A stretch of 64,000 nucleotides of DNA from Acholeplasmataceae bacterium UBA4853 (GTDB lineage: Bacteria; Bacillota_I; Bacilli_A; Acholeplasmatales; Acholeplasmataceae), in contig DHEJ01000020.1 in NCBI GenBank assembly GCA_002399815.1, positions 44,261 through 108,260 on the forward strand, written 5' to 3'. Position 1 is the stretch's first letter. Each line of letters starts with the position of its first letter. The notes beneath the pieces were generated by a model, which ran no database searches, was not told where the DNA came from, and saw only the letters and a list, made by a program, of their open reading frames with translations. This document shows positions 58,062 to 64,000 of this stretch, piece after piece. The position numbers and the translations under genes are program-made.

Positions 58062-60164
58062 ATGGATCAAAAAAGAGATATTATCCCTGAGTGGATCGTT
58101 TTAAATAACCAAATCACCGATGAAAATGGCGATTTAAAAGACATTGATAAGGATAAGGCAGCTGCTAAGAGTTATTTCTTAAATGAAATTAATAAAAAGA
58201 CTCAATTTTTCCATTCATTAGAAGAAAAGTTAGAGTATTTAATTGAGAATAATTATTATGAAAAGGCATTCTTAGAAAAATATACAATGGAACAAATAAA
58301 GACTGTATATGATATCGCATATGCAGCTAAATTTAGATTTCCAACCTATATGGGTGCGTTTAAGTTTTATAATGATTATGCCTTAAAATCTAGAGATGGT
58401 AAGAACTTTTTAGAGCGTTATGAAGATCGTTTAGCAATTAATGCACTTTACCATGCCAATGGTGATTTTGATAAGGCTAGACTATTAATTAGAAGTTTAA
58501 TTGCTCAAGATTTTACCCCTGCAACACCAACGTTATTAAACACTGGTAAAAAGATGCGTGGTGAGTTTGTTTCATGTTTCTTACTTGAAGCAGGAGATTC
58601 TTTAAATGATATTTCAAGAATCTCAGAATTTAGTATGCAGCTATCAAAAGTAGGTGGTGGGGTTTCTATTAACCTGACTAATTTACGTGCAAAGGGTGAA
58701 TCAATTAAAGGGATTCAAAACGTATCAAAGGGTGTTGTTGGGGTTGCAAAACTTTTAGATAATAACTTTAGATACGCAGACCAAATGGGTCAAAGAACTG
58801 GTGCTGGTGCGGTATATTTAAATATCTTCCATGCTGACATCGAAGATTTTTTATCAACTAAAAAATTAAATGCAGATGATGATATTAGAGTTAAAACATT
58901 AAGTATGGGTGTTGTTATACCAGATAAGTTTATGGAACTTGCAAGAGATAATAAAGATATGTGGTTATTTTATCCACATACCGTATTTGAACAATACGGC
59001 ATTGATTTTGCTGATGTATCTATAGATATGAATAAATGGTATGACATTTTATCTGATAATCCGTTAGTTAGAAAACGTAAAGTAAATCCAAGAAAATTAC
59101 TTGATATGATTGCATCTTTACAAGGAGAATCGGGATATCCTTATATTATGTTTTCTGATAATGTGAATAATGCAAATCCACTAGACCGCCCTGTTAAATT
59201 TTCAAATTTATGCACTGAAATTTTACAACCAACCATTACATCTCATTACGGTGATTATGGTGCAAATGCTGATGAAATTGGAATGGATATTTCATGTAAC
59301 TTAGCATCTGGTCATATGGGCAATATGATGAAGCATAATAGTATTAAAGAAACTATTTTTGCAGCAATGGATGTTATGAATTCAGTATCAACTCAAACAG
59401 ATATTAAACATGTACCTGCGGTTGCAAAAGCAAACCGTTTAAATAGAAGTGTTGGCTTTGGTATTATGGGTCATCATGGATATATTGCTGAAAACTATAT
59501 TTTATATGGTAGTGATGAAAACATCGAACTCATTGATGTATTCTTTAATATGGTTAATTACTATTCATTAGTACATTCCATGAATAAGGCTAAAGAAACC
59601 GGTGAAAAATTCTATCGTTTTGAGAAATCTAAATATGCAGATGGCACATATTTTGATGGAAGAGGTCAAATACTTCCAAAGTCAGATAAGGTTAAAGAAT
59701 TGTTTAAAGATATTTATATTCCAACAGATGATGATTGGTTAGAATTAAAAGAAAATGTTATGATACATGGGCTTTATAATTCACATAGACTGGCTGTTGC
59801 ACCAAATGGTTCCATTGGTTATGTGATGTCTGCAACACCATCTTTAACACCAATTAAACAACTGGTCGAAGAAAGAACCTATGGTAATTCAAAAACCTAT
59901 TATCCAATGCCTGCAGTAGATAAAGCAGCATTCATGTATGAGACAGCTTACCGGATGGATACATATAAAGTTATCGATGTAATCGCAACCGCTCAAAAGC
60001 ATGTGGATCAAGGGATTTCATTTGAACTTTGTATTACATCAGATATTACAACTAGAGAACTTCAAAAGTATTATTTATATGCACATTATCAAGGGATTAA
60101 AACATTATATTATACAAGAACACAAAAATTAAAAATTGAAGAATGCGAATCTTGTGCGGTTTAA
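58062..60164 (+). CDS. nrdE: Class Ib ribonucleotide reductase alpha subunit NrdE
   Basis: The 700-residue enzyme has [40 protein letters not shown], the active-site FSNLCTEI, a cysteine in [31 protein letters not shown] and the C-terminal redox pair CESC. It lacks a long ATP cone, as class Ib enzymes do. It reduces ribonucleoside diphosphates with electrons from the small redoxin encoded downstream. It is followed by nrdF. Confidence 0.95.
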   Translation: MDQKRDIIPEWIVLNNQITDENGDLKDIDKDKAAAKSYFLNEINKKTQFFHSLEEKLEYLIENNYYEKAFLEKYTMEQIKTVYDIAYAAKFRFPTYMGAFKFYNDYALKSRDGKNFLERYEDRLAINALYHANGDFDKARLLIRSLIAQDFTPATPTLLNTGKKMRGEFVSCFLLEAGDSLNDISRISEFSMQLSKVGGGVSINLTNLRAKGESIKGIQNVSKGVVGVAKLLDNNFRYADQMGQRTGAGAVYLNIFHADIEDFLSTKKLNADDDIRVKTLSMGVVIPDKFMELARDNKDMWLFYPHTVFEQYGIDFADVSIDMNKWYDILSDNPLVRKRKVNPRKLLDMIASLQGESGYPYIMFSDNVNNANPLDRPVKFSNLCTEILQPTITSHYGDYGANADEIGMDISCNLASGHMGNMMKHNSIKETIFAAMDVMNSVSTQTDIKHVPAVAKANRLNRSVGFGIMGHHGYIAENYILYGSDENIELIDVFFNMVNYYSLVHSMNKAKETGEKFYRFEKSKYADGTYFDGRGQILPKSDKVKELFKDIYIPTDDDWLELKENVMIHGLYNSHRLAVAPNGSIGYVMSATPSLTPIKQLVEERTYGNSKTYYPMPAVDKAAFMYETAYRMDTYKVIDVIATAQKHVDQGISFELCITSDITTRELQKYYLYAHYQGIKTLYYTRTQKLKIEECESCAV

Positions 60165-60174
60165 GGGGGATATC

Positions 60175-61272
60175 ATGGCTAAAGAAAAAGTAGATAAAAG
60201 TTTAAAGCCATTAGAAAAAATAATTTATAATGGTGCGAACTGGAATGAAAAAGAAGATGATTATACCCAATCTTTTTATGAACAAAACTTATCACAGTTT
60301 TGGCGACCTGAAGATATTGCATTACAACCAGATTTAAATGTATGGCATATTTTACCCGATGAGGTTAAAGATGCATATGCTAAAAACTTACTTGTCTTAA
60401 CATTTCTAGATACCCATCAAGGGGATATTGGAATGCCTGTTGTTGCAAGATCATTAGATGAACATTTCCATCAAAGAAAAGCTGTGATTAACTTTATGGC
60501 ATCGATGGAAAATGCAGTGCATGCAAAAAGTTATTCAAATATCTTTATGACTTATATGACTGCAAATGATATTGATCAGTTATTCATTTGGGGAGAAAAT
60601 CATAAGAATCTACAATCCATTATGACTCAAATTGTTGGATATTATAAAGAGTTAGATCGTTATAATTATTTAAAGAAGTTTGATACCGATCATGCAAGTT
60701 TTTCTGAAGTAGGGTTTGCTATTGCACAGTGGAAAGCGATGGTCGCATCCGTATTCTTAGAAACCTGGTTATTCTATTCAGGATTCTATTATCCATTATT
60801 CTTCTACGGACAAGGAAAACTGATGCAAGCAGGAGAAATCATTAACCTAATTTTAAGAGATGAATCGATTCATGGTTTATATATTGGACGTCTTGCTCAA
60901 GAAATTTATGAAACCTTTGATAATCAGAAACAAGATGAACTTCAAACCTGGATGTATGAATTCTTGTTGAGTTTATATCATGAACAAAATGAATTGGTTG
61001 AATCCATTTATGATGCAGTTGATTTATCTCATGATGTCAAAGTGTTTGTTAGATATAATGCCAATAAAGCATTAATGAATTTAGGGTTTGATCCATACTT
61101 TGAATATGAAGAAGTTAATCCAGTTGTATTAAATGGTTTAAATACAGAAACTAAGACCATGGATAACTTTTCAATGAAGGGGAATGGGTATCAAAAGATG
61201 AAAAGTGAAATGTTAAAGGATGCAGATTTTATTTTTCCTAATAAAAAGATTATAGACTTTGGAGATAAATAA
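60175..61272 (+). CDS. nrdF: Class Ib ribonucleotide reductase beta subunit NrdF
   Basis: The 365-residue protein carries the metal ligands and radical tyrosine in [14 protein letters not shown] (ExxxH, then Tyr four residues after His, as in Bacillus NrdF). The further ligands lie in [20 protein letters not shown] and [18 protein letters not shown]. It makes the tyrosyl radical needed by NrdE. The ATG at 60175 follows AAGGGGGA; a longer in-frame reading upstream overlaps nrdE and is not needed. The N-terminus is about 35 residues longer than in Bacillus. Confidence 0.95.
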   Translation: MAKEKVDKSLKPLEKIIYNGANWNEKEDDYTQSFYEQNLSQFWRPEDIALQPDLNVWHILPDEVKDAYAKNLLVLTFLDTHQGDIGMPVVARSLDEHFHQRKAVINFMASMENAVHAKSYSNIFMTYMTANDIDQLFIWGENHKNLQSIMTQIVGYYKELDRYNYLKKFDTDHASFSEVGFAIAQWKAMVASVFLETWLFYSGFYYPLFFYGQGKLMQAGEIINLILRDESIHGLYIGRLAQEIYETFDNQKQDELQTWMYEFLLSLYHEQNELVESIYDAVDLSHDVKVFVRYNANKALMNLGFDPYFEYEEVNPVVLNGLNTETKTMDNFSMKGNGYQKMKSEMLKDADFIFPNKKIIDFGDK

Positions 61273-61274
61273 TA

Positions 61275-61535
61275 ATGGGTGTTAAATTACTAACTAAAAA
61301 TGATTGTCCACAATGTGCACAATTAAAGATGTTCTTAAAATATGGTTTAAACAATAAGTATGAAAAAGATATTGAGATCATTAATAAAGAAACCGATATT
61401 GAAAGTTTTGATAAGCTTATTGCAACCTATGGTATCTTAACCTTACCAGCAATGATTGCAGATACTGAAGTTTTAACTAAGACGCAACCAACTCCGGTTG
61501 TAGCGTTTCTTGAAAAACACGTTGGTAAAAAGTAA
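61275..61535 (+). CDS. NrdH-like glutaredoxin/thioredoxin-fold protein
   Basis: The 86-residue redoxin has the active-site CPQC in LLTKNDCPQCAQLK and a cis-proline loop YGILTLPAMIAD. It is the last gene of the nrd cluster and probably passes electrons to NrdE, the job of NrdH in other bacteria. It begins two bases after nrdF. I avoid the symbol nrdH because the sequence is only loosely similar to classic NrdH. Confidence 0.82.
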   Translation: MGVKLLTKNDCPQCAQLKMFLKYGLNNKYEKDIEIINKETDIESFDKLIATYGILTLPAMIADTEVLTKTQPTPVVAFLEKHVGKK

Positions 61536-61562
61536 TTAAAGTAAATATTTAAGTATAAATAG

Positions 61563-61610
61563 AAATCCCCTATATTTTGCAAGTCATTGCAGAAGTATAG
61601 GGGATTTTTT
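61563..61610. terminator. Bidirectional terminator after the nrd cluster
   Basis: AAATCCCCTATA (61563-61574) pairs with TATAGGGGATTT (61596-61607), with inner TTTGCA/TGCAGA pairing and T-runs on both strands. It lies between convergent genes. Confidence 0.88.
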
Positions 61611-61626
61611 ATCTTGTAATAGTTTA

Positions 61627-63552
61627 TTATTTATTAAGCCCGTTTCTCATGGCATTTAATAATGTACCTGATGTATCTGTACCATATTCCCAAAACATCA
61701 TACCACCTAAATCATTATCTAGAATGTATTCAGATTTTTCTAGGATGGATCTTGGATTATCAAAACTAATAAATACAGTGCCATCTTTTTTAAGAATATA
61801 CGGCACACCAGCAGTTGTATCATAGATGACATCATATAAAGGATTGGCTAAATAATCATTAATGATATCCGGATAAAATACACTACCTCCTGATGACCAA
61901 GTACCTGATAGGGGATCTTTTAATTGACGTACCCCATAAAAGGCTACACCGATGATTAATTTAGAGTTTGATATACCATAACCATTAAAGATACCAACAG
62001 ATGCATGGATAGATACTGTTGATGGAGTTCTACCTACATTATAAGTTGTATTATGGGCACCAATTCTTTGATATAAAGCATTTTGGTAGGAACCCGAACT
62101 GCTAGCCATACTATAGGTCATAACGTTGATAAAATCGATATATTGACCGGATACAGTTAAGTTATACATTGGGGGTTGCCACTGACCACCGGTAATCGCA
62201 GTAGTTACTAAATGTCTTGGGTTATTGGCTTTAACTTTTTCATAGATTACTTTCATCATATTAGAGTATCTGACTTGTTCACCACTTTTTGGTGTTTCCC
62301 AGTCAATATCAACACCATCAAATCCGTAAGTGTTAATCATGGTTACAATGTTATTAGCGAAGTTTTCAACAGCGATTGCATTTGCAGCAAGTGCACTCCA
62401 ACTAGATTCTGGTGCGATGGAAAACAATACCCAGTTACCATGAATATTGGATTTAGGGAATATGTGCGTTGTAATATTGTTCAAGACAGAAGCACCGGAT
62501 AAAGTGCCTGAAGCATCCGCTTTTATGAATGCTGTGTTAATAATATCTAAGGTTTCAAAGAAAGCATCATTAACCATATCGTAGTTTCTATAGATATAAG
62601 ATGAAGCAATACCAGTTGATAAGACTTTTTTATGATGGACATCGACTTCATATGTTCTTGTAAGAGTTTGGTTAGTTGACGTTGTAATAGTTGCAGTTAA
62701 AGTCACTTTGGTTGGTTCATAGGCAACATTAAATTTTCCTGTGTTACTAATGATTTCTTCATTTGAAGATGACCATGAAATGGTATATCCACTATAGGAT
62801 AATGGTAATGTTAAGTCGTTTGATACTTTAGATGGAATAAAACTATTTAAGTATGTATCTAGTGCGTCTTCATTATAGCTTTCCCATTTTGCAATAAGTG
62901 TCATTTGAGTATCACCTACTTTAATTAAGTCTTTAGAAAATACTTGAACCTCAATATCATTTAAATACCAACCAGCAAAATCAAAATCAGGTCTTACAGG
63001 TATTGGTAGTGTAGTTAGAATGTCTGATGATACTTTATAGTTTGATGCATCAGGTGATGCATCAAATACTTTGACAGTTAATGTACCTGTTTCATAGGTA
63101 GATAGTTCTTTATCAAATAGAATTGGTGAATGAATACCTGATTGGAATAAAGACTTTAAACTGTTTGATTCATCAATAGTTGAATTATGATAATGCGCAG
63201 CAATGATATAGTCATGTTCTGGGATATTTAAGTGTTCTATCGCTGCAGAATAAGGATCGGCATAAACAACTTTATAAGTGTTTAATGAATCATCGAACTT
63301 TATAAAGAGTTTATAGTACCATCTAAGTCCTGTTTCTTGTGGGGTAAATAAGATAAAGGCTTTAGAATCAAAATCGTTTTTAAAGGTAATATCAAAGGTA
63401 TTTGTTGGTTCTGTTTTAATTAAGTCACTAGCATTAAAATTACCACCATTTGGATCTAGATGAATGTCAATGGTTGGTTTAAGTTCAGTAGTACATGCAA
63501 AGATTGTAAAAAGAGGCAAGAGTATTAGGGATAGTAATAAGATTTTTTTCAT
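61627..63552 (-). CDS. GH18 family glycoside hydrolase lipoprotein (chitinase-like)
   Basis: The 641-residue protein has a signal peptide with lipobox (FTIFAC) and then several domains. First comes an N-terminal beta region. Around residues 190-225 is a Listeria-Bacteroides-type repeat (FDFAGWYLNDIEVQVF and on to MTLIAKWES), followed by an Ig-like domain (GYTISWSSSNEEIISNTGKF). The C-terminal GH18 barrel has the catalytic motif GFDGVDIDWE, with VMTYSMASSSG and GGMMFWEYGTD later. GH18 enzymes cut chitin or N-acetylglucosamine-containing glycans. Since it is anchored outside the membrane, it may degrade host or environmental polysaccharide. Confidence 0.9.
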   Translation of the reverse strand: MKKILLLSLILLPLFTIFACTTELKPTIDIHLDPNGGNFNASDLIKTEPTNTFDITFKNDFDSKAFILFTPQETGLRWYYKLFIKFDDSLNTYKVVYADPYSAAIEHLNIPEHDYIIAAHYHNSTIDESNSLKSLFQSGIHSPILFDKELSTYETGTLTVKVFDASPDASNYKVSSDILTTLPIPVRPDFDFAGWYLNDIEVQVFSKDLIKVGDTQMTLIAKWESYNEDALDTYLNSFIPSKVSNDLTLPLSYSGYTISWSSSNEEIISNTGKFNVAYEPTKVTLTATITTSTNQTLTRTYEVDVHHKKVLSTGIASSYIYRNYDMVNDAFFETLDIINTAFIKADASGTLSGASVLNNITTHIFPKSNIHGNWVLFSIAPESSWSALAANAIAVENFANNIVTMINTYGFDGVDIDWETPKSGEQVRYSNMMKVIYEKVKANNPRHLVTTAITGGQWQPPMYNLTVSGQYIDFINVMTYSMASSSGSYQNALYQRIGAHNTTYNVGRTPSTVSIHASVGIFNGYGISNSKLIIGVAFYGVRQLKDPLSGTWSSGGSVFYPDIINDYLANPLYDVIYDTTAGVPYILKKDGTVFISFDNPRSILEKSEYILDNDLGGMMFWEYGTDTSGTLLNAMRNGLNK

Positions 63553-63721
63553 AAAGTCCTCATATAAGTTATTAATATAGCATTATCATACAACAGAATG
63601 TTGAAATTATATAGGTGTAGGGTTAAAATAGAATATTTGTTTCAAATTCTATAAAAAATAACAAAATCTTAAGTATTTATAGGGTGTAAGCGTATTTAAT
63701 TGAATTAGGATAAATAGATAT

Positions 63722-63746
63722 AAAAAAAGTGCTAATCATAAGCACT
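63722..63746 (-). terminator. Terminator for the tRNA-Trp locus (minus strand)
   Basis: On the minus strand AGTGCT and AGCACT form a 6-bp stem followed by seven T. It lies just after the 3' end of the tRNA-Trp fragment and was probably its own terminator. Confidence 0.7.
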
Positions 63747-63756
63747 AAATTATAAA

Positions 63757-63803
63757 TGGCGGGGGCAGCAGGATTTGAACCCACACAAACGGTTTTGGAG
63801 ACC
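63757..63803 (-). pseudogene. 3' half of tRNA-Trp(CCA)
   Basis: On the minus strand the sequence runs from GGTCTCCAAAACC (anticodon CCA at 63796-63798) through the T arm TGTGGGTTCAAATCCTG to the acceptor strand CTGCCCCCGCCA. The D arm, the 5' anticodon strand and the 5' acceptor strand are missing; the bases further right (TGCACCACT on the minus strand and beyond) are unrelated. A tRNA broken in the anticodon stem with the 3' part kept is the typical scar of integration by a tyrosine recombinase. Confidence 0.8.
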
Positions 63804-63826
63804 AGTGGTGCAAAAATATTTCAGTT

Positions 63827-63846
63827 AAACAGTCGAAAGACTGTTT
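63827..63846 (+). other. Hairpin between the tRNA fragment and the next gene
   Basis: AAACAGTC (63827-63834), a GAAA tetraloop and GACTGTTT form an 8-bp stem, then TATTTATTT. It may be a terminator or part of the element end. Confidence 0.5.
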
Positions 63847-63869
63847 TATTTATTTAATAGAGGTGCTAA

Positions 63870-64000
63870 ATGTCTGAAGATATTATTTTAAAAAAATTGA
63901 GAACCGAACAAGAAGTCAGTTCCATGGGAGATCATCGAACATTTAAGTTCATTAGAAATATTCTTAGTTCTGATCTGGATACAGTTTCATTCTTAATCAA
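63870..64000 (+). CDS. Unknown protein, 5' part only
   Basis: An ATG after AGAGGTGC opens a frame that runs to the window edge: 43 full codons beginning MSEDIILKKLRTEQEVSS, with no stop. I do not recognise it. Lying just inside the broken tRNA-Trp, it would be the first gene of a putative integrated element. Nothing in the visible residues suggests a function. Confidence 0.5.
   Translation, partial: MSEDIILKKLRTEQEVSSMGDHRTFKFIRNILSSDLDTVSFLI

Noticed and set aside
60175..61272. Apparent misspacing of the NrdF metal ligand (ExxxH instead of ExxH)
   Set aside because: The same spacing occurs in Bacillus-type NrdF, so it is a normal variant.

Overview
The window reads as chromosomal DNA of a wall-less, AT-rich Firmicutes relative, most likely an Acholeplasma-type mollicute. 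The gene set and protein wording are Bacillus-like. TGA is used as a true stop (for example after the VTC gene, the arginine decarboxylase, pstA and nrdD), so the code is standard and not the Mycoplasma code. Lipoproteins with classic lipoboxes are common, there is a Trp T-box, and no cell-wall synthesis genes are seen apart from a lone rsmH. The species itself cannot be read from the sequence.

Layout. 1-1385 (minus): a DUF4956 membrane protein and a VTC-type polyphosphate polymerase. 1487-15702 (plus): DNA repair and housekeeping genes (a miniature UvrD-like helicase, ligA, uvrA), then a block in Bacillus-like order (YvlD-like protein, hprK, an lgt-ppaX-like fusion, trxB, whiA, acpS), then a membrane protein and tex. 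15768-16236: tRNA-Ser(GCT), tRNA-Glu(TTC) and a scar holding a tRNA 3' remnant and a transposase C-terminal remnant. 16371-21093: a DUF2130 protein, a cation exchanger, a rearranged locus with a 17-bp direct repeat and an aldo-keto reductase/SRPBCC chimera, and a DUF2161 nuclease-fold protein. 21130-25148 (minus): an amino-acid ABC transporter, a YerC/TrpR-like regulator and a T-box-controlled solo trpB. 25355-31928: an MFS exporter, a membrane-anchored HTH protein, an ArsR/ArsP-like permease/redoxin operon and a large repeat-containing lipoprotein. 32095-35483: arginine decarboxylase plus agmatinase, and a RelB-like/Fic toxin-antitoxin pair. 35635-42496: the complete pyruvate dehydrogenase operon, with lipoate ligase nearby. 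42574-51992: a lipid kinase, an ABC-2 exporter and a full phosphate operon (pstS, pstC, pstA, pstB, phoU, phoP, phoR). 52056-63552: rsmH, a serine hydrolase, an anaerobic plus aerobic ribonucleotide reductase cluster and a GH18 lipoprotein. 63757-64000: a 3' half of tRNA-Trp followed by foreign-looking sequence, probably the edge of an integrated element.

How the genes fit together. Pyruvate oxidation (pdhABCD) depends on the lipoate ligase. HPr kinase/phosphorylase is followed by a phosphatase domain that could clear the pyrophosphate it makes. Phosphate uptake and PhoPR sit in one unit. Indole and tryptophan appear to be salvaged (solo TrpB under a Trp T-box, next to an importer). The most unusual single gene is pstS, whose two halves are in swapped order (a circular permutation).
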